64,000 bases of DNA from Bradyrhizobium sp. LMTR 3 (GCF_001693485.1 NZ_MAXC01000012.1:744001-808000), one strand, 5' to 3'; positions 1 through 8,780 are shown, numbered from the stretch's first letter. The notes: generated by a model not told the origin, from the letters alone. Numbers and translations are program-made.

Positions 1-1355
1 TCGGCGAACCACTGGGTAGCCCACAGCCCCTGTAAAGCCCAGGCCGTACCAATGCAGGTTGCAGAGAGCGGCGCCAAACGCCAGAAGCGAGGGTCTGAAT
101 AAATCATTCGTAGTCCAATGGTAGTCCCCTTCGCGGCGAATGAGCACGTGCCCTTTGGCACGAGAAGGAAAATTGCGAGGGCGCATCCAACCGATGCAAT
201 GGCTAAGAGCTCAAACAATCCCCGCCAGCCGATCGACACGAGCAGGTATTCGGCCGGCAATGTTGCCGTCACGGCGCCAAAGGACCCTAGCATGATCATC
301 AAGCCATTGAGCAGAGGCACCTGCTCGGCGGGAAACCAGAGAACGACGGCTTTCAATCCGGCCGTCAATGCTGCAGAAGCGCCAAAGCCGATTAACGCTC
401 GGCCGAGAAGAAGAAGCCAAAAGTTGTCGGAGACGGCAAATAGCGCTGCCCCGGCGGCTGCGGCCATCAGCACGACACTCTGGATTTTTCGTGGACCGTA
501 TCGGTCCACTAACACCCCAATAGGAATCTGGGCGGCCGCGAAGGTCAGGAAGTAGATGGACGTCAGGAGACCGAGGTCGTCGGCACCCAGTCCAAACTCA
601 TAGGTTAATGGTGCAGCTATGGTCGCGTTTATGGTGCGAAAGAGAAAAGAAAGATAGTAAGCTGCGACGAAGGGTAAGAAGACGCGCAAAACTAAAAGCC
701 AATCTGTGGAGAAGGCTCGTGACAGCTGCGGCCCCGTAGCACGCCATGGCGCCAGAAACGGCCGCCATATCGCGCCAGCCATTGTTTGTTCTGCTCTTGT
801 ATCGAGTTCGCGATCGAAGGCTGCGCCTCGAGCAACAGGCGGAGATTGTGGTTTGTTGCCGGCGACAGGCGCCGCAACGCCGTTTGGTTCCTGGTGTGTG
901 GAGCGGGCCGACCCTTCTTGCCTCACCGGTTGTGTTGCAAAATGCGCCGGATCAGTCGAATTCACCCGCTCAATTGTTTCCTTGATGAGCGACGTTCCTA
1001 GATGAACCCGCCTTGTCACCTGTGCAGCAAATTCGTCGAAGCGCGCGAGTCCCAGGGTACAGGCGGCAGGTTGGTCGGCGGCTGCAAGCGGAGGCGTGAC
1101 GGCGAGAAGAAATCGAGCCTGAAGCGCAACAGTCTCACTCACAATCCGCAACTCTTGATGAAGCTGTTCGAGGTTCTGGTTGATGGCGTTCAGCCGGCGA
1201 TCAACCGAGGGATCATCGACGTCATGATCTGGCCCGAAGAAATCAGCGAGGGCAGCCTCAATGATCTCCGATTTGGTGGCCCCGGGACGTTGCGCTGCGA
1301 CTGCGAGCCGCGCGGCGACGGGCTCGGAAAGGTAGATAGCGATCCATGACTTCAT
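1..1355 (-). CDS. Ribbon-helix-helix (CopG-like) domain joined in frame to an MFS transporter; 3' end cut by window edge
   Basis: Reading the reverse strand codon by codon from the ATG at 1355 gives one open frame of at least 451 codons that leaves the window at base 1. Residues 1-45 (MKSWIAIYLSEP..., then TKSEIIEAALADFF) look like the RHH/CopG proteins found beside traG/trb genes of rhizobial conjugative elements, followed by a helical stretch (VDRRLNAINQNLEQLHQEL). After about 60 low-complexity residues the frame continues into a major facilitator protein: TM1 FLPFVAAYYLSFLF, TM2 LLTSIYFLTFAAAQIPIGV, and the MFS loop motif GVLVDRYGPRKI. The start overlaps the hydrolase stop (ATGA), suggesting translational coupling. 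An internal ATG at 780-782 could start the transporter alone, without a strong ribosome site. The frame is read directly; the conjugation origin of the RHH part is recalled from the family, and a real fused protein is inference. Confidence 0.7.
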   Translation of the reverse strand, partial: MKSWIAIYLSEPVAARLAVAAQRPGATKSEIIEAALADFFGPDHDVDDPSVDRRLNAINQNLEQLHQELRIVSETVALQARFLLAVTPPLAAADQPAACTLGLARFDEFAAQVTRRVHLGTSLIKETIERVNSTDPAHFATQPVRQEGSARSTHQEPNGVAAPVAGNKPQSPPVARGAAFDRELDTRAEQTMAGAIWRPFLAPWRATGPQLSRAFSTDWLLVLRVFLPFVAAYYLSFLFRTINATIAAPLTYEFGLGADDLGLLTSIYFLTFAAAQIPIGVLVDRYGPRKIQSVVLMAAAAGAALFAVSDNFWLLLLGRALIGFGASAALTAGLKAVVLWFPAEQVPLLNGLMIMLGSFGAVTATLPAEYLLVSIGWRGLFELLAIASVGCALAIFLLVPKGTCSFAAKGTTIGLRMIYSDPRFWRLAPLSATCIGTAWALQGLWATQWFA

Positions 1356-2266
1356 GGAAGCGCTCCGTCGAAATTCAATCGAGCGGCCGTTGAATTCTCA
1401 TATCCCGAGACGGGCTGTTTCCGCCGGTCGATATGACCCCAGCTTCCTCGCTCGACGGCGCTGAAGAACGCTTCAATCTGCGCGTTGAAGGCTGCAGGTT
1501 CTTCGAGATTGATGGCATGGCCCGTATTGGGGCACACCCAAATGCCGGCGGCGGGAATTGTGGATTTGAGCATCAGGCCGGTTTCTAAACATGGCTTGTC
1601 TTCGTCACCCACGGTGAGCAGCACCGGCACCGTCATCCGTGAAAATTCATCGCGGAAGTTGTGCAAGGACGGTCGCACGGCTTGGCACTGGAGCAAGGTA
1701 TTGGCCATACCCTGCGCCGAATGCTGCTTGAGCCGGTTTACAAACTCCTGCCAGCCCTTCGGATCCTTGTGTTTCAGTTGAATTCGCGTGAAGTGGCGTG
1801 CCATTTTCTCTGCCATGGCATCCATACCTCGCGCCGCCAATGCGCGCGCGAGAACAGACGTGTTCTTCAACCACCTTTCACGATCCGAGGCTGGAGATCC
1901 CGCCCCTGCTCCGGCTGCGACAATCGCGCTGCTCTTTTCGCGGTATCGCAACCCAAACAGCAGAGCAGCATAGGCGCCCATGCTAGATCCAACTATGTGG
2001 GCGCGCCCGATCGAGAGATCGCGCATGACGATGCCGATGTCCTCTACGGCGACCTGCCAGCCGTATATGGCGGGATCATCAGGAACGTCGCTCGGTGGAT
2101 ATCCACGCGCGTTATAGGCAATGCACCTATAGCCACGCGAAAAATAACGGATCTGCGCTTCCCAGCTGTGCAGGTCGGATTCGAATTCATGAACGAAAAT
2201 GATTGGATAGCCCCGCCCACATTCCTCGAAATACAGCCTTATTCCACCTGAATCGATATAAGGCAT
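1352..2266 (-). CDS. Alpha/beta hydrolase (haloperoxidase/esterase type)
   Basis: A 304-residue alpha/beta-hydrolase-fold enzyme. Early residues give the oxyanion-hole strand (YPIIFVHEF), the nucleophile elbow is GSSMGA with Ser as nucleophile, the acid lies in LLTVGDEDKP, and the catalytic His in CPNTGHAINLEEP near the C-terminus. The frame can be opened from 2299, but ATG 2266 (MPYIDSGG...) is preferred because AGGGG lies a few bases upstream and the fold starts there. The C-terminal tail after FFSAVERGSW is longer than needed for the fold. The gene ends in ATGA overlap with the RHH-MFS frame, so the two are probably one transcript. Substrate unknown; such enzymes include esterases, lactonases and C-C hydrolases. 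Confidence 0.8.
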   Translation of the reverse strand: MPYIDSGGIRLYFEECGRGYPIIFVHEFESDLHSWEAQIRYFSRGYRCIAYNARGYPPSDVPDDPAIYGWQVAVEDIGIVMRDLSIGRAHIVGSSMGAYAALLFGLRYREKSSAIVAAGAGAGSPASDRERWLKNTSVLARALAARGMDAMAEKMARHFTRIQLKHKDPKGWQEFVNRLKQHSAQGMANTLLQCQAVRPSLHNFRDEFSRMTVPVLLTVGDEDKPCLETGLMLKSTIPAAGIWVCPNTGHAINLEEPAAFNAQIEAFFSAVERGSWGHIDRRKQPVSGYENSTAARLNFDGALP

Positions 2267-2585
2267 CGCCACCCCTTTTCTTGGCGAGCGGCAAGACATT
2301 GCCGCGCATCGGGTGGCGTTGTGGATGAGCAGGGATAAGAATGGAGGTGTCGATTACCGGCGAATCGGATTTCGACACACTTCTCTTGTCTGGCGCGCGA
2401 GCGTGCCGCCGACCCCACGGACTACGAAGCCTTCCAGCGAGACATCCTGCAACAGATCGCCGAGGCGACCTCGCTATCCTACGAGCAGCTCGAGCCCAGA
2501 CTGATCGCGCCGGCACCGGTGCCGACCTGACAGGAATGGTATCGCGGCGTGCAAATGCTGATCGATCAGGCTCCCGACGGCATCG
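2267..2585. other. Intergenic stretch, possible gene debris
   Basis: No complete gene is supported. One plus-strand frame (about 2395-2530) reads DYEAFQRDILQQIAEATS and ends at TGA 2528-2530, which is protein-like and faintly resembles the C-terminal region of phage portal proteins, but it is too short to name. Confidence 0.3.
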
Positions 2586-2948
2586 TCAGTGGCCTGTCTC
2601 GTTGTCCCACATGACCCATCGACGTACGTGTTCGCCTTTGGTGTTGAACTCGACGTTTTTCCATTGCCTGCCAGCAGAGGAGTAGGTTCTGAACGGATTA
2701 TCATAGATCGCGTTGGAGTAGCCGATCGGAACGCCCCGCTCGTAAATGACCACTCGCTTGACATGGACAGGAAGCCATAAGCAGGCGAAGAACGAGCCGG
2801 GCGTCGCCGTCGGCAAAATTAGATAGATCGGAGCGATATCGTCGCGGTTGGGGACTTCTTCGACGTAGCTAACCTTGAAATAGTATGCCAGCGAAAAATA
2901 GGAGCCCGTCGCCAGGGCGACGGCAAGCGCAATCTTAAACTTCCTCAT
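2586..2948 (-). CDS. Hypothetical membrane-anchored protein
   Basis: A 120-residue protein not recognised. Residues 4-24 (FKIALAVALATGSYFSLAYYF) form one membrane segment or uncleaved signal anchor. The rest is soluble with an Ile/Pro-rich stretch (APIYLILPTATPGSFFACLWLP) and a charged, aromatic tail ending WVMWDNETGH. The open frame extends upstream to 3350, but the ATG at 2948 is chosen because an overlapping upstream frame ends in AATGAGGAAGTTTAA around it, a typical coupled stop/start, and because the extension has no protein-like character beyond a short hydrophobic patch. Confidence 0.5.
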   Translation of the reverse strand: MRKFKIALAVALATGSYFSLAYYFKVSYVEEVPNRDDIAPIYLILPTATPGSFFACLWLPVHVKRVVIYERGVPIGYSNAIYDNPFRTYSSAGRQWKNVEFNTKGEHVRRWVMWDNETGH

Positions 2949-3117
2949 TTGCGATCCGGGGGGAACGCATATCGGCGATGTAGACAGCCACCACGCCGAT
3001 TGCGAACAGGAAACGTCGCGCAAAACCCGCGGTGCGTCCGATCGCTGCCGATTGCACCAAGCCGCGACATAGTCGCAGCCCGGCGCATGGTTGCCAGAAC
3101 CCCAGATCAGTCCGCAT
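2935..3117 (-). pseudogene. Small membrane-protein frame coupled to the downstream gene, possibly the end of a frameshifted gene
   Basis: The last 45 or so codons read FARRFLFAIGVVAVYIADMR with one membrane segment and end at TAA 2935-2937, overlapping the ATG of the next gene by 14 bases. The 5' part of this frame is unconvincing, while the other frame just upstream (ALALLALALCGLIWGSGNH near 3130-3160) is strongly hydrophobic. A single indel near 3058 would join the two into a two-membrane-segment protein. This is inference; no family is recognised. Confidence 0.3.
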
Positions 3118-3950
3118 AGCGCCAATGCGAGCAACGCCAATGCGGCTACCGATACGATCGATCGCCGACGCGCGCGCTCGGAAGGTAATTGTCCATCATT
3201 GGAAGTTGCCCCAGCAGAGTCATTTCGCCCCGATTGATCCCGGAGAAGCCGGCTTGGGACGCCGAGGGGACAGGGCGGGGACAAATCGTCTCTACCCCGA
3301 TGTTCCCGCTGATCTGCGGCGAATGACGGCGGGCTCGCGCCGAAATTCACAGGCGGAACGGGGACAAACGCGAATGTCCCGCTAAAATTCTCGGGGGACC
3401 GCGACCAGCGCGGCCTCGATGGCGATCTCTGAGCGCCGCAACGACCGACCCGCAGCCTCTGGCCCGCAGCGTCAGCGGAGGATGGCAGGCTGAGCGATCT
3501 TGTTGCCTCGCGAGGAATGCCGCCGCTTGGCGGCAGGGCGCGAACGAGCCATTGCGGGTAAGGGCCGGCGAACGCGGTGAGCGCTTTGTGGCGCGTGATC
3601 CGTCAGCAGGAGGCCGATATGGACGTGGGCGCAAACAGCAGCAGCTTACAGGAACTCATCACTGCCATGATGACAACACCACTCTGCAACAGAAGCTCAA
3701 GGCGGGGCGGCCTTTTGTATTCCAATTGAGCCTCCGCCCGAGGATTGACCATCGGTGCGAAGCGCTCGGGCCCGCGCTACAATTGAGAGGCGTCGACCTC
3801 CTCGTCCGGGAAGTTCTCGCGTCCAGCTCCAGCCGGTTCTTCGCCTCTTCTCTCATGTGATTAGCACGTAGTCTTCGAACGTGCTCGAGGAGCTGACATG
3901 CGTCTCGATCAGCTGCCGCAGCTCGTGCCTGATCTGGTATTTGCTGACGG
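3118..3950. other. Gene-poor stretch
   Basis: Several overlapping frames occur but none looks like protein. A 33-codon minus frame (3853-3954, MTVSKYQIRHELRQLIETHV) directly after the pilin gene is the only slightly protein-like piece and may be a remnant. I see no RNA gene, terminator or repeat here. Confidence 0.3.
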
Positions 3951-4175
3951 TCATTTGCCTTGCCTATCATTGCTGGATTCGAGATTCAACTTGTCGAACT
4001 GGCGCGTCGAAACGTTTGATGAAGGTGCAGAACTGCAATCAACATTGCGGTTGGAGCCAAGAACATTCAGCGCAAGGACAAGCGTAGCAGAAATCCCAGC
4101 CGCGATCAGGGCGTACTCAATTGAGCTCGCCCCAACCTTGTCCTGCCAAAAACGTAGAAGAGGAGATGACTTCAT
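3951..4175 (-). CDS. Flp/Fap type IVb pilin subunit
   Basis: A 74-residue protein with the Flp pilin hallmark: a short basic leader (MKSSPLLRFWQDK), the processing region VGASSIEYALIAAGIS with the conserved Glu-Tyr pair after the prepilin site, then a single hydrophobic helix (LIAAGISATLVLALNVLG). Flp pilins are assembled by Tad/Cpa machines, whose genes are not in the window, so this is an orphan pilin. The tail after the helix is longer and more polar than usual (NVDCSSAPSSNVSTRQF...), suggesting divergence or a changed C-terminus. Confidence 0.8.
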   Translation of the reverse strand: MKSSPLLRFWQDKVGASSIEYALIAAGISATLVLALNVLGSNRNVDCSSAPSSNVSTRQFDKLNLESSNDRQGK

Positions 4176-4233
4176 TGCAATGCCATTTTCCCGGTTGGAC
4201 CGCTAGCGCATTCCGTTCGACCGCTCCCGCCAG

Positions 4234-4422
4234 TCATTCGCTTGGGCTGCGTGCGGTCCATCCAAAAATGATGCCCGATGCTCGCTCATCTGAGTTTGAG
4301 AAATAGTTCAAGATTGGCCCTGTTAGAAGCTGACCAATGCCGCACAACACAGACAACGCGACAACCACAGCGTAGAGATATGCCGCAAGTTGAGACCAGA
4401 ATTCACCGTCACGATTGAACAT
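4234..4422 (-). CDS. Small putative membrane protein
   Basis: A 62-residue frame upstream of and co-directional with the Flp pilin. It carries one clear membrane segment (LAAYLYAVVVALSVLCGIGQLL, about residues 11-32) followed by LTGPILNYF and a polar tail. No family is recognised. The hydrophobic pattern and position support a real gene, but its length allows chance. Confidence 0.4.
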   Translation of the reverse strand: MFNRDGEFWSQLAAYLYAVVVALSVLCGIGQLLTGPILNYFSNSDERASGIIFGWTARSPSE

Positions 4423-4597
4423 TAGCCCTCATATACAGACCGCGCCTCCGACTAAAATTAAGAGCCCGTCCCCACGGAACTGGAGTGGCTGGTCCCCTGC
4501 CTCCCAAAGCCTGGAAGCCACGCTGCTGGGAAACAGAGCGCACTTCGGCATCGCTCAGAGACTCACAAGCCTTCCGATTTTCCGCTCCTGGCGCTCT

Positions 4598-4720
4598 TTA
4601 CGACGGTTGAAAGATAATTTCAGAAAGCTGCACAACCTGCCGTTTGAGAAACGCAACCAGCTGTGTGAGACGAAGAATCTCTTGCTTGCAGCGCTCCAGC
4701 TCGCGCTGTTCGTCTGTCAT
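4598..4720 (-). CDS. Small coiled-coil protein (40 aa), downstream of fpr
   Basis: ATG 4720 to TAA 4598 encodes 40 residues, MTDEQRELERCKQEI... to ...QLSEIIFQPS. Almost the whole length has the heptad pattern of a short amphipathic coiled coil (LERCKQEILRLTQLVAFL). It lies 33 bases after the stop of fpr on the same strand, so it is probably the second gene of that transcript. A clearly homologous but broken copy lies at 8471-8626, which argues that this was a functional unit. Function unknown; a small protein binding a redox partner would be speculation. Confidence 0.55.
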   Translation of the reverse strand: MTDEQRELERCKQEILRLTQLVAFLKRQVVQLSEIIFQPS

Positions 4721-4753
4721 TTCAGATGCTTCATGGCGATTCCTACTTGCCCG

Positions 4754-5569
4754 TCATGATGGATGTAGACCCCCTGGCCTAGCAGAGCTCAAATTATTTC
4801 GTTCGGCGAACTCCTTTTCGAACACGAATTGCGCCGGCTCGCCGTGATTGCCTTCGATAAACCCCTTCGCCACCAATAGCTCGCGGGCATCGCGCACCAG
4901 GGCGGGGCTGCCACATATCATGACGCGGTCATGCTGCGGGTCGAGTTCCGGCAGCTCGATGTCTGAAAACAGCTTGCCTGACACGATCAGGTCGGTGATC
5001 CGTCCACGGTTGCAGAAGCGATCGCGCGTCACGGTTGGATGATAGATCAACTGGTAGCGCGCAAAGTCGCCGACCAGCTCGTCGCTCGGCAGTTTTCCCG
5101 TGATCATCTCGCCATAGGCGAGATCCGCGATACGGCGGCAGCCATGCAGCAGCACGACATTCTTGAATCGCAGATAGGTTGCAGGATCCTTGATCACGCT
5201 TAGGAACGGCGCAAGCCCGGTGCCGGTACCGATCAGATAGAGATTGCGCCCGTACTCGAGATTATCGATGACCAGCGTCCCCCTAGCCTTGCGGCTGACG
5301 ATGATCTCGTCACCCTCCTTCAGTTGCTGCAGACGCGAGGTTAAGGGACCACCCGGCACTTTGATCGAGAAGAATTCCAGCCGTTCCTCGTAATGGGCGC
5401 TGGCCAGGTTGCACGCACGCAGCAGCGGCTTCTCGTCGATCTTGAGCCCGATCTTGGTGAATTCGCCGCTACGGAAGCGGAACGACGGATCCCGCGTGGT
5501 GGTGAAGCTGACGAGATTGTCGGTCCAGTGATGGACGCTCAGCACGCGTTCCTGGTTGAAATTGCTCAT
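4754..5569 (-). CDS. fpr: Ferredoxin-NADP(+) reductase
   Basis: A 271-residue FAD enzyme of the bacterial FPR subclass, transferring electrons between NADPH and ferredoxin or flavodoxin in the cytoplasm. ATG 5569 is chosen (MSNFNQERVLSVHHWTDNL) with GGGAGTG upstream; the longer frame to 5671 is not protein-like. The FAD domain holds FRSGEF and the flavin loop; the NADP domain holds IGTGTGLAPFLSV, VVLLHGCR and VMICGSP. Two oddities are visible. The FAD-binding R-x-Y-S/T motif reads RACN at residues 51-54. The C-terminus runs about 15 residues past the usual FVxEKxFxER ending, which in this subclass stacks on the flavin. Reductases of this kind in symbiosis islands may supply electrons to nitrogen fixation or P450s. 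Confidence 0.85.
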   Translation of the reverse strand: MSNFNQERVLSVHHWTDNLVSFTTTRDPSFRFRSGEFTKIGLKIDEKPLLRACNLASAHYEERLEFFSIKVPGGPLTSRLQQLKEGDEIIVSRKARGTLVIDNLEYGRNLYLIGTGTGLAPFLSVIKDPATYLRFKNVVLLHGCRRIADLAYGEMITGKLPSDELVGDFARYQLIYHPTVTRDRFCNRGRITDLIVSGKLFSDIELPELDPQHDRVMICGSPALVRDARELLVAKGFIEGNHGEPAQFVFEKEFAERNNLSSARPGGLHPS

Positions 5570-6623
5570 CTCACACTCCCGCGAAACTACCCGCGGGTCC
5601 GCGCGAGTACGAAGTGTCTGCACGGGTTTTCCAAATAATACTGCGAGCACCAGCTGAGGCTCTCGATGCACTATCGTCGGACCGATAGGTTCACACCCTC
5701 AACTGCTTTGGCTTTCAAGATCGGCCTGTGCCCCCGCCTGCAGCAATCAACCCGGCCGCTGACCATTCACAACATCTCAAATCGCTTGACTCGTTTAGCC
5801 CGCCGGGCATCTGCGTTGCTAAGATAATGAGTTTTTCCTCCAGGTTCACGCCGGGCAGGTTGGCTGGCTTTGCCAGCCCACATCCTGCCAAGTGGGCGTG
5901 CCATCGCAGAACGCAATGGCAAATTTGGGCACACCTTTGCTCCGACAAACACAGTACGTAACGAACGAAGAATCCCGTTTCTCACCTGAGTGTGTCGTCT
6001 CGGCTTCAGATTCCTTAGAACCTTGTGCTCTGTTGCAAAGCTGCTGGAACCGACCCCAACGAAGATCGACGCTTCGCCGAGGTAACACCCGCCGAACATG
6101 CGCTCTGCGAGCGCCTGTCGTTGGTGTGGGTCTGACTGTAACAATATTGTAATGTTGATTTATGCAATGACCCGCGTGATTACGCCTAAATCCTGCATTG
6201 GGGGGTCGCCTTCGATGGATTTCACGGCATAGCGATCCCACCTGCTCCCGAACGGTCCCGATCAGTGGACAGCAGGCGGCGTGACGCCACGTGCTCGGTC
6301 CGATGCAGAACGCCGCATGCTTCAGCCTCCACTCGAGCCAAGGAGGGAATCGGAAACAAAGGAGTGCATGAGCGCGGACTCCAAAGTCTGCATCGAGCGG
6401 CAGTTCGGCAGAATAGAACGCCCCTAGCTGCGGCGCCTCTTTGAGCCAAAGGTGATGTTGCGCTCCCTGAATTCGCACTACAGCATAACAACATCGGATG
6501 CGTTTCTGATGCTGCCGATGCAAGGTCAGCAAGCGGTAGCGCCGCGGCGTTGATTTGCGAGGCAGACGCGCTCCGCATGACTGGCACTAGCCTCGCACCT
6601 CGGGTGCCCCAAGAGCAACTTGC
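5570..6623. other. Long upstream/intergenic region with one dispersed repeat
   Basis: No gene is supported. Bases 5914-5970 are a diverged copy of 8729-8780 (shared CAATGGCAAA at the start and a closing AACGAACGAA). Bases 6155-6200 (TTATGCAATGA...TAAATCCTGCATT) resemble 26243-26300, so this stretch holds pieces of two dispersed repeat families. Confidence 0.4.
5914..5970 (+). repeat. Dispersed repeat, copy 1 (partner 8729-8780)
   Basis: Begins CAATGGCAAA and ends AACGAACGAA; the partner shares both ends and a central TTTGC, with gaps. Copy 1 lies upstream of fpr and its small coiled-coil gene; copy 2 lies upstream of the broken coiled-coil copy, so both may derive from duplication of one cassette. 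Confidence 0.45.
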
Positions 6624-7203
6624 CTAGATGCCGGCAGTGACCGCTGATATATTGGTGGCCTTGAGAGGCGATCTGAGAACCCGACAATTGATCTTCGCGA
6701 TCGGCTGGCCGAAGCGCTGGGTATCCGGAAGCGAGATATGGGGGAAGTGAAATGCGAGATGCGGCAGCGCCGGCACCTCGATGCGCGGCACGGCCTCGAC
6801 GACGTCGTCACGCGTCAGTTGCACCTCGATGTGCACCACGGCATCCAGCCCGCCAGCGGCCAGGGGCGAAGAAAAGCCGCCTGAAAAAAAACCGCCTTCG
6901 CGCGGGCCCGAAATACCGGTTCATCGGAATTTACCTCTCCAAGCAGTCCGGCCGGGTTCAGCTCCAGATCGAACTCGGTGTTGACGCCGGCAACTCCGGT
7001 GATCCCCAGAAAATGGGCAACAACGCCATTCTGGTTCATTCCGTCAGCCTTCACGCGAAGGCTGCGGAGCTGGTCGTGCAGCTTGTTGAGCTCGATTGCA
7101 GCGAGACGCTTTGCTTCTCCGCCTGCCTGCTCGACCGCCTCTTCCCAGGTGAAGGCGACGGGCGCATGCCATGGCCTGCGTATTCTGCCAGGTAATGAGG
7201 CTC
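6624..7203 (-). pseudogene. Frameshifted hypothetical gene downstream of the AbiEii-like gene
   Basis: Three minus-strand frames together give one protein-like sequence. The first part reads SLITWQNTQAMA (frame of 7044-7241), then VAFTWEEAVEQAGGEAKR and FLGITGVAGVNTEFDLELNP (frame of 6815-7243), then VQLTRDDVVEAVPRIEVPAL (frame of 6624-6839, stop at 6624). Each switch needs one indel. The product is not recognised. It begins directly after the stop of the AbiEii-like gene, so they may once have formed one operon. Confidence 0.45.
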
Positions 7204-8234
7204 TTAAGTCGCGTCGTTCGCTCGCTTTTCGATATCGGCACACCGCCGCATTAGGTCATTAAATGCTTCGGGCTCATCGAGCAAAAGCCCGTCTTCGACC
7301 ATGTGATTGTAGTCCTGCTCCAACACGGTTCGCGTTTGTCCTTCGGGAACGCGCTTCAAGACGCCCCCGACTGCCTTGTGATAGTCAATTACGGCTCCTG
7401 CACGGTCCTTTTCCGAGAAGAACCATGTCTTGTGCTCTGCCACCGTTGCGGCAAGCTTTCGGTCTTTGAAAGCCGCATTGGCGATCCCTGCCTCGTCCAA
7501 TCTTACAATGTCGTACCAGTGGCGAGCAAAACGCTCGCCTCGTAGTTTGCCTTGGACGCAAAAAACATGGATCGCAGTTGCCTTCTCCCAGAAGATGCGC
7601 TCCGCTTTCATGGTTTTCGGCTTGGCAATTGGAAATTCGAGAGCTTCAAGATAATGGGCGGCGTCGCAAACCACGTCATGAAGCTCGCTCGGCTCGCCCG
7701 TGGACCTTGCGCCGAATTCAAGCATGACGCTGGGGCTCACATAGCCATTGCCTGTCTCCAAGGGATCGTATCTTACGAAGATTTTGTCGCCGCCGGCTTC
7801 CGCCCTTGCACCCAGCTTGTCGTTTTCGAGGCATTGACTGACAACGGAAAGCGCCTTTTCTTTCACCCAAACTGGAAGACGCTCGCGAACCTGGTCACTC
7901 CACTTCTTGCCTGACTGCGGCTCTGAGGGACGGGATTGCTCTCGCTTGTTTTCACAAGATCTGGAGCTATCGCCCGAATGTCGTAGGTAAGGTCGACGTC
8001 TTCCGAGAAGCGGCGGATTGCGCCGTATGCCTTCGAAAGGGATGTTCCGCCTTTGAAAACGAGGTGCTCTCCCAGCGGTGAGGAAAAGAGTGCGTTCAAG
8101 CACCAAACAACCCAGACATCTTTCTCAAGAAGATGTGCCGGTCCGACTTCAAGCAAGGACCTGATTGTCCGTCGATTCGAGGGCTGGCCTTCGGCTGCTA
8201 TGAGGTCACCCGCCGCGACGAGATCGTGGCACAA
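7204..8234 (-). pseudogene. AbiEii/AbiGii-type nucleotidyltransferase toxin, frameshifted
   Basis: The 5' part (8234 to about 7920) encodes LLEKDVWVVWCLNALF, then the nucleotidyltransferase core GEHLVFKGGTSLSKAYGAIR and SEDVDLTYDIRA, as in type IV toxin-antitoxin AbiEii proteins. The frame then derails. The rest is in another frame (7204 to about 7930): GKKWSDQVRERLPVWVKEK, MLEFGARSTGEPSE, KTMKAERIFWEKATAIH, a normal AbiEii C-terminal half. One indel at about 7915-7935 explains the split; the two halves are otherwise well preserved, so the break looks recent or could be a sequencing error. No intact AbiEi antitoxin is visible upstream. The 5' frame starts at a TTG and the true start is uncertain. 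Confidence 0.75.
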
Positions 8235-8470
8235 TGCGCGCTCGCTTCCGATACGGACGGGCTCTAACGCTAAGATTACGCATATGACAACGCTTCTGAT
8301 TCATCCAGTTGTGTGTACTTTCCCCACGATGACGACGCTCTCTATGGCGTCCTAAAGCAGGACATGGGCGCGCGCGGTCAGCGGCTCCCGATCGTTCTGT
8401 TCGAAGGACTGCGGTCTCACATAATACGGCTTTGAAGATGAAGGAGAGTGTTCCGCCGACTTGCGATTCG

Positions 8471-8626
8471 TCAGGCCGCTGAGAGGCTCACGTCCGTTCC
8501 GATTTTCCGGTCATCGGCGCCTTCTACGATGTTGTGTAGGACAGCGTCAGAAAGCTGCACAACCAGCTGTTTGAGATACGCAATTTCTTGCTTGCACCGC
8601 TCCAGCTCTCGCTATTCGTCTGTCTT
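8471..8626 (-). pseudogene. Broken second copy of the small coiled-coil gene
   Basis: The minus strand reads homologously to 4598-4720: TDE-stop-RELERCKQEIAYLKQLVVQLSD and continues to TGA 8471-8473. The start codon is AAG instead of ATG and codon 5 is TAG instead of CAG, so the copy cannot make the protein. DNA similarity continues a little past the start codon. There is no fpr copy next to it. Confidence 0.6.
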
Positions 8627-8728
8627 ACCAATACTTCATTGCGGATTCCCATCGGCATGATTCATGTTGAACGTTTGTCCGACCATGTGAGCGCGGATGA
8701 CGAATTCGACGCGCTCTCACGCAGACAC

Positions 8729-8780
8729 CAATGGCAAACTGAGGGCTTTGCGCCGGCAAGTACCGTACGAAACGAACGAA
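8729..8780 (+). repeat. Dispersed repeat, copy 2 (partner 5914-5970)
   Basis: Shares CAATGGCAAA, TTTGC and the terminal AACGAACGAA with copy 1, with a few-base gaps between. Confidence 0.45.

Noticed and set aside
118..555. 145-codon plus-strand frame at the left end
   Set aside because: It is antisense to the continuous MFS reading frame and shows no domain character.
1661..2251. 196-codon plus-strand frame
   Set aside because: Antisense shadow of the alpha/beta hydrolase gene.
2395..2530. Phage portal-like fragment (AFQRDILQQIAEATS)
   Set aside because: Similarity is faint and only a few dozen residues long; no other phage gene is nearby.
5880..5945. Possible sigma-54 promoters (GGCACG...TTGGC on the minus strand, GGGCAC...TTGCT on the plus strand)
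   Set aside because: The first has wrong spacing; the second has GG-N10-GC but poor flanks and no gene downstream in that direction.
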